Shown in pieces: positions 16,039-25,233 of a stretch of DNA of 46,985 bases. The notes under the pieces are model-generated. The model searched no databases. It was not told the origin of the DNA and worked only from the letters and a program-made list of their open reading frames with translations. The DNA lies in NCBI GenBank assembly GCA_964577825.1, contig CAZOBJ010000016.1:1-46985 (forward strand). The letters run 5' to 3'. This stretch comes from CAZOBJ01 sp964577825. Its GTDB lineage: Bacteria; Planctomycetota; SZUA-567; JAFGNG01. Position 1 is the stretch's first letter. Every line of letters begins with the position of its first letter. A program made the translations under genes and the position numbers.

Positions 16039-18483
16039 ATGCGTTCCCCGTCCTGGCTCGGCCCCGGCGTGGACCGATCCCGCATCCATCCCGACGCGAA
16101 GATCGAGGGCGCCGCGTACCTGACCGGCGAGCGCACGCGCGTGGGCGCGGGCGCGGTGGTGCGCGACGCGCGCCTGCACAACGCGGTCGTCGCCGAGCGC
16201 GCGGAAGTGTTCGACAGCATCGTGGCCGAGCAGGGCGAGCCCGAGTCCCACGCCTGCGATGCGGCCGGCCGCGTGACCGTGCGCGGATCGTCCACCCCGA
16301 CCGTGGCCGAGGGGGCCGTGGTGCGCGGGGCCACGCTCCTGAACACGGACGTGGGCGCGAACTCGCGCGTGACCGAGACCTGGGCGCGCGACGTGCGCCT
16401 GGGCGCGGGCAACGAAGTCGCGCGCGCCAAGCTCGTGCTCGCGTCCACGGGCGCGGGCGTGCGCGTGCACGGACCCACCGAGGTCTCGGAGGCCTGGCTC
16501 GGCGACGGCGCCACGCTCGACCGGCGCGGCTACTTCGAGGGCGTGTTCTCGAACGCGTTCCGCAAGCTCGCCTTCGACCCGGACGCCAAGCGCCTGCGCG
16601 TGGTGGACACGATCCGGCTTCCGCACGTGAGCCGCTACGGCACGAATACGATCAACAGCACGAACTCCGGGCGGATCAAGCCCCAGCCCGGCGGCGTGCT
16701 CGAAAGCTTCGGCCCGCCCCGCGGCCTGTGGGGGTTCGGGCTCCTTAGCCACGAACAGATCGAACTCGGGCCCTGCTGCTGGGTCGCGCCCTGGACCAAG
16801 GTGATCGGCCAGTCCGCCGAGGCGCACGCCGATGACGAGGCGCTCGTCAACGACTGGACCATGACGTATCTGATGCCCTTCGCCGTGGCCGGGGTGGGCG
16901 GCGAGGCCACCAACGGCCTGGTGATGCCCGGCGAGCTCTCGGTGGGGTACGGGCCCAAGAAGCGAAGCGGCGCCTGGGCGTTCACCTACGCGCCCGACCT
17001 CGTCATCCGCATGGTCAAGCGCCTGTACGAGGCGCTCGCGCCCGAGCGCAAGGCCGTGGCGGACACCATTGTCGTGGAGGCGATCAACACGGCCCTGGCC
17101 ATGACCCGGGCCCTGGCGGCCGCGCACGGGGTGGACCTCGGCCGCGCGGTGCAGGACCAGCGCCGGGGCTGGCCGCGGTGGATCGGACGCACGCATGCGC
17201 TGCTGCGCGTGCACCGCGACGCGGGCCTGTGGACCTTCCGCGAAGGCGAGCCCGTGGGCTGGCGCCACACGCCCGAGGGCTGGCGACACCCGGCCCTGGA
17301 GCGGGTGCTCGACCTCGCGCCCGACGCGCTCGAAACGCAAGTCATGGAATCCGAGCTCTTCGACGTAGCGGATCCGGTGCCCCCGTTGCGCGTGGCCGTG
17401 CCCGCGGGCGAGCTTTCCGCGGGCGAGCCGGCCCCGCAAGTCCATCCCGAGGCCCGGATCGCCGAGGACGCGCACATCGGCCCGGGGTGCGTAATCGACC
17501 GCGACTCCTCCGTGGGCCCGGGCGCGCGGCTGTGGCGCGCGGTCCTGGACCAGGCCTCCGTGGGCCGGGGCGCGGTGATCGAGCGCAGCAAGGTCTCCGT
17601 GGCGCACGTGGGCGCGGACGCGACCGTCCGGTCGAGCGACGTGAGCCGGGCGCGCCTGGCGGAGGACGCAAGCGTAGAGGCGGCCGCCATCTTCGAGGCC
17701 GGGCTCGCCGCCCACGCCGAGGTAAGCGCGTTCGCGGACCTCACGCGCGTACGCACCACGCACCCGGCCATCCTGGGCGGACGGTTCGACCGCGCGGACC
17801 TGGAGACCACGTTCATGTCCATGCACCTGGCGGGCCATTGCGCCGAGCTGCGCTGCCGGCCCACCGAGGTCGTGGTGGACGGCGAGCCCGTCCGGGTGCC
17901 GGCCGTGCCCATGATCGGCGGCGGGGCCTGCATCCGCGGCACGGCCGACAACCCGGTCCAGGTCGAGTGCGCGTTCGTGGGGTCGAACGCCTGCCTGGAG
18001 CCGGGCAGCCGCATCGGGTTCGGCTGCTTCGTGCTGGGCCGGCTGGAGACCGACGCGGGGCTGGCGCCCTTCACCCTGGCAACGGGCTCTTCGATGCGCC
18101 AGCACCAGCTCGGCGGGGTGCTGTTGGCCATGCCGAACGTGGTCATCACCCACTTCCTGGAATGGGCCTACCAGTGTCTGGGCGCGGCGTACGCGCCCGC
18201 GGTCGCCGAGCTCGTGCCCCAGAGCGCCAAGCGCGCGCTGGCGGCCATCCGCGCGGAGCTCGCGCGGCGCACCGCCGACGAGCCGCCACCGCCCGACCCG
18301 GCCTACCGCAGCCTGTCCCAATATGCCGAGGGCCAGCTGCGCGCGGGCGAGACGGCCTTTGCCCGGATCCTGGACCAACGCGCCTGGGAGCTCGCGTTCC
18401 GCGACGGCGAGCTGCGCTTCGTCTCCGACGCGGGGCGATGGCGGGTGGAGGGCGGCCAGGCCGTATGGACCCCGGCCCCCTGA
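16039..18483 (+). CDS. Large double left-handed beta-helix (hexapeptide repeat) protein, unknown function
   Basis: An 814-residue protein with hexapeptide-type repeats in two blocks. One is at about residues 15-150 (IHPDAKIEGAAYLTG, VGAGAVVRDARL). The other is at about 465-700 (VHPEARIAEDAHIGPGCVID, VGRGAVIERSKV). Between them are a block rich in conserved-looking residues near 200-230 (TNTINSTNSGRIKPQPGG, then FGPPRGLWGFGLLS) and a helical insert near 330-400. The C-terminal ~110 residues are helical. There is no nucleotidyltransferase domain of the GlmU type and no signal peptide, so it is likely cytoplasmic. It might be a multidomain sugar acyltransferase or pyrophosphorylase-related enzyme, possibly akin to DUF4954, which I cannot confirm. 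The ATG follows AAGGAG, 30 nt after the UbiA gene. Confidence 0.8.
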   Translation: MRSPSWLGPGVDRSRIHPDAKIEGAAYLTGERTRVGAGAVVRDARLHNAVVAERAEVFDSIVAEQGEPESHACDAAGRVTVRGSSTPTVAEGAVVRGATLLNTDVGANSRVTETWARDVRLGAGNEVARAKLVLASTGAGVRVHGPTEVSEAWLGDGATLDRRGYFEGVFSNAFRKLAFDPDAKRLRVVDTIRLPHVSRYGTNTINSTNSGRIKPQPGGVLESFGPPRGLWGFGLLSHEQIELGPCCWVAPWTKVIGQSAEAHADDEALVNDWTMTYLMPFAVAGVGGEATNGLVMPGELSVGYGPKKRSGAWAFTYAPDLVIRMVKRLYEALAPERKAVADTIVVEAINTALAMTRALAAAHGVDLGRAVQDQRRGWPRWIGRTHALLRVHRDAGLWTFREGEPVGWRHTPEGWRHPALERVLDLAPDALETQVMESELFDVADPVPPLRVAVPAGELSAGEPAPQVHPEARIAEDAHIGPGCVIDRDSSVGPGARLWRAVLDQASVGRGAVIERSKVSVAHVGADATVRSSDVSRARLAEDASVEAAAIFEAGLAAHAEVSAFADLTRVRTTHPAILGGRFDRADLETTFMSMHLAGHCAELRCRPTEVVVDGEPVRVPAVPMIGGGACIRGTADNPVQVECAFVGSNACLEPGSRIGFGCFVLGRLETDAGLAPFTLATGSSMRQHQLGGVLLAMPNVVITHFLEWAYQCLGAAYAPAVAELVPQSAKRALAAIRAELARRTADEPPPPDPAYRSLSQYAEGQLRAGETAFARILDQRAWELAFRDGELRFVSDAGRWRVEGGQAVWTPAP

Positions 18484-18503
18484 GGCCCATCGGGCCGTTG
18501 CCC

Positions 18504-18532
18504 TTGACAGGCGCACGCGCCTCCGTTACAAG
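18504..18532 (+). promoter_or_regulatory. Promoter of the rpsB-tsf-pyrH-frr operon
   Basis: A perfect TTGACA, a 17-bp spacer and TACAAG, leaving a ~140-nt GC-rich leader before rpsB that may allow autoregulation by S2. No known leader motif was recognised. Confidence 0.7.
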
Positions 18533-18676
18533 TGCGTGACTCGCGCCCGCGGTGGGCGGCGAGACACAAGGCAGGCGGCCCGGCGTGCATCCGGGCCCGA
18601 GCAAGGCGGCCCCGCCCCGAGTACGTGCGCACAACGTGCTCGCCAGGGGGCGCGGCGCGCCGACAAGGAGTCGAGT

Positions 18677-19465
18677 ATGGCGATTGCGAGCATTCGCGAC
18701 CTGTTGGAGGCCGGGGTGCACTTCGGGGCGCGCACGAGCAGCTGGCACCCCGCCATGGCGCCCTATATCTACGGCAAGCGCAGCGGCGTGCACATCATCG
18801 ACCTGCGCGAGACCCTGCGCGGGCTCATCCGCGCGTACAAGTTCCTGGAAAGCCTCACCGCCCAGGGCCAGCGGGTCGTGTTCGTGGGCACCAAGCGCCA
18901 GGCCCAGGAGATCGTGCGCGCCGAGGCCCAGCGCTGCGGCCAGTTCTTCGTGGCCCAGCGGTGGCTGGGCGGGACGCTCACGAACCTGCGCACCGTACGC
19001 GAGCGGGTCACCCGGCTGCAGGAGCTCGAAGAGCTCGAAGAGTCCGGGCGCATCGAGCAGTTCTCCAAAAAGATGATCAGCGCCATCAACCGGGAGAAGC
19101 GCAAGATTTCCCGCAACTTCGAGGGCATCCGCGACATGACCGAGCTGCCCGGGGCCCTGGTGCTCGTGGATCCCAAGGACGAGCGCATCGCCCTGGCCGA
19201 GGCCGTGAAGCTGAACATCCCCACCCTCGCGCTCGCGGACACGGACTGCGACCCGGAGCCGCTCGACTTCGTGATCCCGGGCAACGACGAGTCGCACCGC
19301 GCCATCCAGACCATCGTCCAGGTCCTGGCCGACGCGTGCGAGGCGGGCCGGGCCAAGGCGAGCCAGCAGGCCATGCTCAAGGCCCGGGCCGGACAGGCCG
19401 CGGCCGGGCCCGCGCAGGACATCTCGCCGGACGTGGGCGCGGTCAGTTACGGCCGAGAAGGCTGA
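18677..19465 (+). CDS. rpsB: 30S ribosomal protein S2
   Basis: A 262-residue S2 protein of the small ribosomal subunit. Family blocks are clear: LLEAGVHFGARTSSWHPAMA, then IYGKRSGVHIIDLRETL, FVGTKRQAQEIV, RWLGGTLTNLRTV, LPGALVLVDPKDERIALAEA, and VIPGNDESHRAIQ. The C-terminal ~25 residues are a variable Ala-rich tail. The ATG is preceded by AAGGAG. It leads the conserved rpsB-tsf-pyrH-frr order. Confidence 0.97.
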   Translation: MAIASIRDLLEAGVHFGARTSSWHPAMAPYIYGKRSGVHIIDLRETLRGLIRAYKFLESLTAQGQRVVFVGTKRQAQEIVRAEAQRCGQFFVAQRWLGGTLTNLRTVRERVTRLQELEELEESGRIEQFSKKMISAINREKRKISRNFEGIRDMTELPGALVLVDPKDERIALAEAVKLNIPTLALADTDCDPEPLDFVIPGNDESHRAIQTIVQVLADACEAGRAKASQQAMLKARAGQAAAGPAQDISPDVGAVSYGREG

Positions 19466-19501
19466 CCTCACACAGACCCGAGCTTGAGAGAGGAACGATT
19501 C

Positions 19502-20404
19502 ATGGTCGAGATCACCACCCAGATGGTCAAAGAGCTGCGCCAACACACCGGCAGCCCCGTCGCGCTGTGCAAGGAGGCCCTGGTGGCCACCGACGGCGAC
19601 TTCCAGGAGGCGGAGCTCTACCTGCGCAAGAAGGACAAGGACCGCGCCACCAAGAAGTCCCACCGCGCCACCGGCGAGGGCGTGGTCCTCATGAAGATCG
19701 ACGACGACCTGCGCAAGGGCGCGCTCATCGAGCTCGCCTGCGAGACCGACTTCGTGGCCCGCAACGACCGTTTCCAGGCCCTGGCCGCGAGCCTGGCCGA
19801 CGCGATGCTGCGCGCGGACAAGCTGGACGACCTCCAGGCCCTGGCTCTGCCCGAGGGCCGCACCGCCCAGGCCGCGGTGCACGAGGCCGTGGCCACGATC
19901 GGCGAGAACATCCGCTTCCGCCGCGCGGCCGTGCTGGAGGCCTCGGCAGGCGGACGCGTGGCCGGGTACCAGCACTTCACCAACAAGGCCGCGAGCCTGG
20001 TGGCCCTGTCCCTGGAGGGCCTCGACCCGTCGGCCGAGGCAGTCGACCGCCTGGCCCGCGACCTGTGCATGCACATCGCGTCCGCGCGTCCGACGGGCCT
20101 CACGCGCGAGGACATCCCCCAGGACGTGCTCGCGCGCGAGCGAGAGGTCTACGCCGAGGAGATCCAGGACAAGCCCGAGGACATCCAGGAGCGCATCCTC
20201 GAGGGCAAGCTGTCCAAGTTCTACAAGACCCGCTGCCTGAACGAGCAGGGTTTCGTGAAGGAAGAGAAGGTCCAGATCAAGGACCACGTGGCCCGCGCGC
20301 TCAAGGACGCGGGCGGCAAGGGCGCCATCGCCGGGTTCGCGCGCCTGGAGCTGGGCGCAGAGCCCGCGTGCGTGGGCGGGACCCTGGTCCAGGCCGAGGA
20401 CTGA
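19502..20404 (+). CDS. tsf: Elongation factor Ts
   Basis: A 300-residue EF-Ts, the nucleotide exchange factor that regenerates EF-Tu-GTP. The N-terminal UBA-like module reads ITTQMVKELRQHTGSPVALC, and the EF-Tu contact motif TDFVARND is at about residues 82-89. Two dimerisation subdomains follow, and the closing block FYKTRCLNEQGFVKEEKVQI is typical. The start follows GAGAGGAACGATTC, 36 nt after rpsB. Confidence 0.97.
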   Translation: MVEITTQMVKELRQHTGSPVALCKEALVATDGDFQEAELYLRKKDKDRATKKSHRATGEGVVLMKIDDDLRKGALIELACETDFVARNDRFQALAASLADAMLRADKLDDLQALALPEGRTAQAAVHEAVATIGENIRFRRAAVLEASAGGRVAGYQHFTNKAASLVALSLEGLDPSAEAVDRLARDLCMHIASARPTGLTREDIPQDVLAREREVYAEEIQDKPEDIQERILEGKLSKFYKTRCLNEQGFVKEEKVQIKDHVARALKDAGGKGAIAGFARLELGAEPACVGGTLVQAED

Positions 20405-20453
20405 GCCGCCGCCAGGGCCCGCGCTTGGCGCCTCGACGCGCAAGGAGACCGCT

Positions 20454-21176
20454 GTGGCCGGGTACCGGCGCGTGATGGTCAAGGTCTCGGGCGAGGTGCT
20501 CGGCGGTCACGACGGCAGCCTGGATGCGCAGGCCTTCCGCGATCTCGCCGCCGAGCTGAAGGCCGTGGCCGACACCGGGGTGCAGCTGGCGGTGGTGGTC
20601 GGCGGCGGCAACATTATCCGCGGCACGCACAACAGCCTGGGCATCGAGCGCGCCACCGGCGACTACATGGGGATGCTCGCCACGATCATCAACGCCCTGG
20701 CCCTCCAGGGCGCACTCGAGGCCCTGTACGAGCCGCCCAACAAGGACCAGAGCCGCGTGCTCTCCGCGATCGAAACCCGGAAAGTGTGCGAGTTCTTCAT
20801 CCAGCGGCGCGCCATCCGCCACATGGAGAAGGGCCGCATCGTCATCCTGGCCGGGGGCACCGGCAATCCGTATTTCACCACCGACACCGCGGCGGCCCTG
20901 CGCGCGACCGAGCTCGGGTGCGAGGTGCTCTTGAAGGCCACGAAGGTCGACGGGGTCTACTCCGCGGACCCGGACACGGACCCGGACGCGCAGCGGTTCG
21001 AGGTAGTCACCTACGAGGAATGCCTGCGCCGCAACCTGCGGGTGATGGACCAGACCGCGTTCAGCCTGTGCATGGAAAACCGCCTGCCCATCGTCGTGTT
21101 CTCGATCCGCGAGGCGGGCAACGTGCTGCGCGCCGTGCGGGGCGAGCCGGGCGTGGGCACGCGGGTCGGTCCGTGA
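20454..21176 (+). CDS. pyrH: UMP kinase
   Basis: A 240-residue bacterial UMP kinase of the amino-acid-kinase fold, converting UMP to UDP with ATP. Motifs are RVMVKVSGEVLGG at the N-terminus, VVGGGNIIRGT, DYMGMLATIINALALQGAL and LAGGTGNPYFTTDTAAALRA, with ATKVDGVYSADP near residue 165. The start is GTG behind AAGGAG. It lies in the standard place between tsf and frr. Confidence 0.97.
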   Translation: MAGYRRVMVKVSGEVLGGHDGSLDAQAFRDLAAELKAVADTGVQLAVVVGGGNIIRGTHNSLGIERATGDYMGMLATIINALALQGALEALYEPPNKDQSRVLSAIETRKVCEFFIQRRAIRHMEKGRIVILAGGTGNPYFTTDTAAALRATELGCEVLLKATKVDGVYSADPDTDPDAQRFEVVTYEECLRRNLRVMDQTAFSLCMENRLPIVVFSIREAGNVLRAVRGEPGVGTRVGP

Positions 21177-21216
21177 GGCGCGCCGACCGCTACCGCTCTG
21201 CTCGAAGGAGAACGCC

Positions 21217-21789
21217 ATGCCCAACGAGGACTCCTACGAACTGGTCATGCTCCAGGCCGAAGAGGCCATGGACAAGGCCCTGGGCCACCTGACCCAGACC
21301 TTCCGCACCATCCGCACGGGCCGGGCCACGCCCGCGCTCGTGCAGGACCTGCACGTGGAGGCCTACGGCAGCGACATGCTGCTCAAGCAGTGCGGCAACA
21401 TCTCGGTGCCCGAGGCGCGGCTGTTGGTCATCAAGCCCTTCGACCCCGGGATCCTGCAGAACATCGAGCGGGCGCTCTTGGCCAGCGACCTGGGCGTGAC
21501 CCCGCAGAACGACGGCAAGGTGATCCGGCTCCAGTTCCCGCCCCTGACCGAAGACCGGCGCAAGCAGCTGGCCGGACAGGTGCGCCAGAACGGCGAAGAC
21601 GCCAAGGTGGCCATCCGCAACGCGCGCCGGGACGCGAACAAGGACCTCGAACGCCTCCAGAAGGACAAGGCCATCACCGAGGACGACCTCAAGCGCCTCA
21701 AGGACGAGGTCAATGACCTCACCAAGCGCCAGGAGGCCAAGGTCGACGCGGAAGTCGAGAAGAAGACCGCCGAGATCATGGAAATCTGA
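21217..21789 (+). CDS. frr: Ribosome recycling factor
   Basis: A 190-residue RRF, which with EF-G splits the post-termination ribosome. Conserved parts are TFRTIRTGRATPALVQDLHV, LLVIKPFDPGILQNIERAL, IRLQFPPLTEDRRKQL and the helical C-terminal arm rich in K, D and E. The ATG follows GAAGGAG. It is the last gene of the rpsB operon; the next gene lies 83 nt on with no clear terminator between. Confidence 0.97.
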   Translation: MPNEDSYELVMLQAEEAMDKALGHLTQTFRTIRTGRATPALVQDLHVEAYGSDMLLKQCGNISVPEARLLVIKPFDPGILQNIERALLASDLGVTPQNDGKVIRLQFPPLTEDRRKQLAGQVRQNGEDAKVAIRNARRDANKDLERLQKDKAITEDDLKRLKDEVNDLTKRQEAKVDAEVEKKTAEIMEI

Positions 21790-21872
21790 CCGGGTCTTTG
21801 CACGGGCGCCGGCGCGCGCCCGAACGCGCCCGCGCCGCGCGCCCGTCCCTGCGCCAAGCCGGTAGGAGCCCC

Positions 21873-24032
21873 ATGCGCCGGTTCCCGCTGCGCGCCATCC
21901 TCCTGGGCACGCTCTTCTGCCTCGTGTACAGCTATGCGGTCCTGCTGGGCCGGCACGCGTTCGCCGGATACGGCGTGTCCGTCGGCGTGACCCAGATCCC
22001 CGCCATGGGGATTCTGCTGACCGTGTTCCTGGCCGCGATCGCGAACCCGGTGCTGCGCGCGCTCCGGCTGCGGCCCTTCCATCGCCGCGAACTGCTGGTG
22101 CTCCTGATCATGACCATGATCGCCAGCGGCATCCCGCTGTACGGGTACGTGTCCCAGGTCCTGCCGATGGCCGGCGGCCTGCACCACCCGGAATGGAACA
22201 CCCCGCAGTCGCAGTGGAGCGAGCGGGTCGAGCCGAACGTGGACCCGCGCCTGTTCGTGCAGCCCGCGCCCGCGGACGCGCCCGAGACCGCGCCGGACGG
22301 CAAGCCCGCGGTGCGCCCGGTCGAGCACTACGTCACCGGGCTGCGCGCGGTGGGCCGCGAGTCCTTTCCCGTGTTCGTCAAGCGGCCGGACGAGTCGCTG
22401 GGCCAGTGGATGGACCGCATCGGCCGGTACGTGCGCGGCGGCCCGGACCGGCCTGCGTTCTTCGGCGAGGTGCCCTGGCGAGCCTGGGCGGTGCCCCTGG
22501 CGGGCTGGGGGCTGCTGGCGCTGGTGTGTTACCTGTTCATCTACAGCCTGAGCGATCTCTTCTTCAAGCAATGGTACGAGCACGAGAAGCTCGTCTTCCC
22601 GGTCGCCGAGATGAGCGCGATCCTGATCGGCGCCGACCAGGACGTTGGGCGCTCCCGCGTACCCGGCGTGTTTCGCAATCCCGTGTTCTGGCTGGGCGTG
22701 GCCATCGCGTTCGTCCCCCTGGTGTACAACGGGCTCGTGCGCGCCCACTACATCATCGGCCCCGGGCTCATCGATCTGCGCGGGGACGCGTTCCGCCGCA
22801 TGCTCAGGGAGAGCTTCCTGGGACCGGCCACGGGCGGACAGTTCTACTTCCTGTTCGAGATCTTTTTCCTGTGCATCGGGATCGCGTTCCTCTTGCCCAC
22901 CGAGATCTCGTTCTCCCTGTGGTTCTTCTGGCTGTTCATGAAGTCCCAGACCCTGCTCGCGGTGTGGCTCGGGTTCGGTGCCGACGGCGGGTCCTTTCCC
23001 AGCCACTGGTTCCAGGAGTCGAGCTTCATGACCGCCCAGGGCGGCGGGGCCATGTGGATGTTCGGAATCGTCTGCCTGTGGAAGGTCCGCCGGTCGCTCT
23101 TCGCCTGGATCTACCGGCTTGCGCGGCCGGGCGGCACCCGCGCCCTTCCGGCCGAGGACGCGCAGCGATTCACGATCCCGTCGGCCCTGTTCCTGGTGGG
23201 GTCGGTGGGCCTGTTGTACTTCCTGCGCCGCGGCAACGTCGGGTGGGGCATGGCGTTGCTCGTATACCTGGGGCTTCTGTTCATGACCATTGCGACCATG
23301 CGGCTCGTGGCCGAGTGCGGGATCATTGCGTTCCAGCTCCACTTCGGACCGCTGCACATCATGCGCATGTTCGGGCTGCTGCAGTATCCGGTGTTGTTCG
23401 CGGTGCGGGGCATCGGTACGGCCATCCTGCTGCTGGGAAGCATGTTCACGGACGTGAAGGCCTTTATGGGCCCGATCCTCATGAACACGAAGTACCTGGC
23501 GGTCAAGGGCCGCATCAGCCGCGGGCTGCAGGGCGGGGTCATCTTCTGGGCGATCGCGGTGACCCTGGTCGCGAGCACGATCGTCAGCCTGGCGTTCGTC
23601 TACGACCAGGGTGTCTCGAACATGAGCGGGTGGTTCTACACCAGGTGGCCGCAGCGGGTGTTCAACTCGACCACGAACGTGCAGAACAACCTGGAGAAAT
23701 GGACCACCCCCGAGCCGGGGACCGTAACCTGGACGGGCGTGGGCGCGGCCACGTGCGGGTTGCTCGTGTACCTGCGCCAGTTCCTGTTCTGGGTGCCGCA
23801 CCCGATCGGGCTGGTGATGTTCGTGAACCCCTTGATGCGCTCGTATTGGTTCAGCTTCCTGCTCGGGTGGCTGTGCAAGCGCTCGGCCATCCGGTACTGC
23901 AACCCGGACACGTATCGGTTCGTGCGAGGGTTGTTTCTGGGGCTGATCCTGGGCGAGCTCTTGGCCGTGGGGCTGAGCTTCGGCGTCGCACTGCTGGGCG
24001 GTAGCCAGATGGACATCACCCTCGACCGGTGA
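21873..24032 (+). CDS. Large multipass membrane protein (DUF6785/DUF6784-like)
   Basis: A 719-residue protein with many hydrophobic helices (at least twelve). Residues ~100-200 form a soluble loop rich in Pro and Asp after LYGYVSQVLPMAGGLHHPEW. Conserved-looking motifs include DLFFKQWYEHEKLVFPVAEM, GGGAMWMFGIVCLW, RLVAECGIIAFQLHFGP and the tail RYCNPDTYRFVRGLFLGLIL. The pattern suggests the uncharacterised DUF6785/DUF6784 membrane family of Planctomycetota and related phyla, distantly like oligopeptide transporters; this is my recognition, not a search result. The ATG at 21873 follows GTAGGAGCCCC. Possible read-through from the frr operon. Confidence 0.8.
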   Translation: MRRFPLRAILLGTLFCLVYSYAVLLGRHAFAGYGVSVGVTQIPAMGILLTVFLAAIANPVLRALRLRPFHRRELLVLLIMTMIASGIPLYGYVSQVLPMAGGLHHPEWNTPQSQWSERVEPNVDPRLFVQPAPADAPETAPDGKPAVRPVEHYVTGLRAVGRESFPVFVKRPDESLGQWMDRIGRYVRGGPDRPAFFGEVPWRAWAVPLAGWGLLALVCYLFIYSLSDLFFKQWYEHEKLVFPVAEMSAILIGADQDVGRSRVPGVFRNPVFWLGVAIAFVPLVYNGLVRAHYIIGPGLIDLRGDAFRRMLRESFLGPATGGQFYFLFEIFFLCIGIAFLLPTEISFSLWFFWLFMKSQTLLAVWLGFGADGGSFPSHWFQESSFMTAQGGGAMWMFGIVCLWKVRRSLFAWIYRLARPGGTRALPAEDAQRFTIPSALFLVGSVGLLYFLRRGNVGWGMALLVYLGLLFMTIATMRLVAECGIIAFQLHFGPLHIMRMFGLLQYPVLFAVRGIGTAILLLGSMFTDVKAFMGPILMNTKYLAVKGRISRGLQGGVIFWAIAVTLVASTIVSLAFVYDQGVSNMSGWFYTRWPQRVFNSTTNVQNNLEKWTTPEPGTVTWTGVGAATCGLLVYLRQFLFWVPHPIGLVMFVNPLMRSYWFSFLLGWLCKRSAIRYCNPDTYRFVRGLFLGLILGELLAVGLSFGVALLGGSQMDITLDR

Positions 24033-24076
24033 GCGCCGTGCGCGGGGGAAGGGCGTCCTTAGCCGCGTCGCGGTCG

Positions 24077-25060
24077 CTAGGTGGCCAGGATCTCGTTCAG
24101 GTCCAGAAGCTCACGCGAGATCGGTCGCTTGCGCTTCCACGCGCGCCCGAGCGGCGAGACGCGGATCTGTTCGCCGATCAGCCCGACCATCACGCCGCTG
24201 TTGCCCTTTCGCAGCTCCCGGACCGCGGCCAGGCCCAGCCGGCTGGCGTTGACTCGCTCCAGGGTGGTGGGGCTGCCCCCGCGCTGAAGGTGACCCAGGA
24301 TCGTGGTGCGGCACCTCACCTGCAGCCGTTCCTCCACGGCCTTGGCGATGTCCAACGCCCCTCCGGCATCGTCGCCCTCGGCCACGACCACCACCGAGCT
24401 CGTTTTGCCTCGCTCTCTGCCCCGGCGCAGCTCGTCGGTGAGCCGGTCCAGGTCCGTGGGCACCTCCGGGATGAGCACCGCCTCCGCGCCGGCGGCCACG
24501 GCCACCTGTAGGGCCAGGTACCCGGCCTCGCGGCCCATCACCTCCACGAAGAAGATCCGGTCGTGGCTGGCCGCGGTGTCGCGGATCTTGTCCAGGGCCT
24601 CGGTGGCCACGTTCATGGCGGTGTCGTACCCAATGGTGTAGTCCGTGCCGGCCACGTCGTTGTCAATGGTTCCCGGGATGCCCACGACCTTGAGTCCGCT
24701 TTCCTGCATGAGCTGGTACGCGCCCTGGAAGGACCCGTCGCCGCCGATCACGACCAGCCCCTGGATGTCCGCGGCCTCGAGTTGCTTGATGGCCCGGCGC
24801 CGGCCGGTCTTCCTGCGGAACGCCGGGCACCGGCTCGTCTTGAGCATGGTGCCGCCGCGGTTGAGGATGTTCGACACGCTGCGCGCGTCCATGGGCACGA
24901 ACCTGCCCTGCATCAGGCCCTGGTACCCGCGCAGCACGCCCTGGACCTCCATGCCGTAGTAGACCGCGCTGCGTACCACCGCGCGGATGCACGGGTTCAT
25001 GCCGGACGAGTCGCCGCCGGAGCAGAGCACGGCGATCCGGTCGATCTTGCTGCGCTTCAT
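24077..25060 (-). CDS. pfkA: ATP-dependent 6-phosphofructokinase
   Basis: A 327-residue phosphofructokinase of the PfkA family, committing fructose 6-phosphate to glycolysis. Visible sites are GGDSSGMNPCIRAVVRSA near residue 15, VVIGGDGSFQGA (Gly after GGD, as in ATP users rather than PPi users), the catalytic PGTIDND, VEVMGREAGYLAL and ILGHLQRGGSP. The second of two close ATG codons (25060) is chosen because AGGAG sits 7 nt before it. Both glycolysis and gluconeogenic reversibility depend on donor use; the GGDGS motif argues for ATP. Confidence 0.93.
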   Translation of the reverse strand: MKRSKIDRIAVLCSGGDSSGMNPCIRAVVRSAVYYGMEVQGVLRGYQGLMQGRFVPMDARSVSNILNRGGTMLKTSRCPAFRRKTGRRRAIKQLEAADIQGLVVIGGDGSFQGAYQLMQESGLKVVGIPGTIDNDVAGTDYTIGYDTAMNVATEALDKIRDTAASHDRIFFVEVMGREAGYLALQVAVAAGAEAVLIPEVPTDLDRLTDELRRGRERGKTSSVVVVAEGDDAGGALDIAKAVEERLQVRCRTTILGHLQRGGSPTTLERVNASRLGLAAVRELRKGNSGVMVGLIGEQIRVSPLGRAWKRKRPISRELLDLNEILAT

Positions 25061-25108
25061 GGGCATGCTCCTCGGATGGGTTGCAGGGCGCTCGCACAGG
25101 GCCCTGGT

Positions 25109-25136
25109 TTTGTACCCCTGCGCCCGCGGAACGCAA
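25109..25136 (-). promoter_or_regulatory. Promoter of pfkA
   Basis: TTGCGT, a 16-bp spacer and TACAAA on the minus strand, 48 nt before the pfkA start. Back to back with the plus promoter at 25166-25194. Confidence 0.6.
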
Positions 25137-25165
25137 GGCTTTTCTGATCGAGGCCAGTGCACGGG

Positions 25166-25194
25166 TTGCGTTTTCCCCGGCGCGCGGGTACCTT
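25166..25194 (+). promoter_or_regulatory. Promoter of the six-helix membrane protein gene
   Basis: TTGCGT, a 17-bp spacer and TACCTT, 39 nt before the ATG at 25234. Confidence 0.5.
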
Positions 25195-25233
25195 CCCCAC
25201 TTCGGTTCGCCCGGAGCACGGAGGCGCACGACC

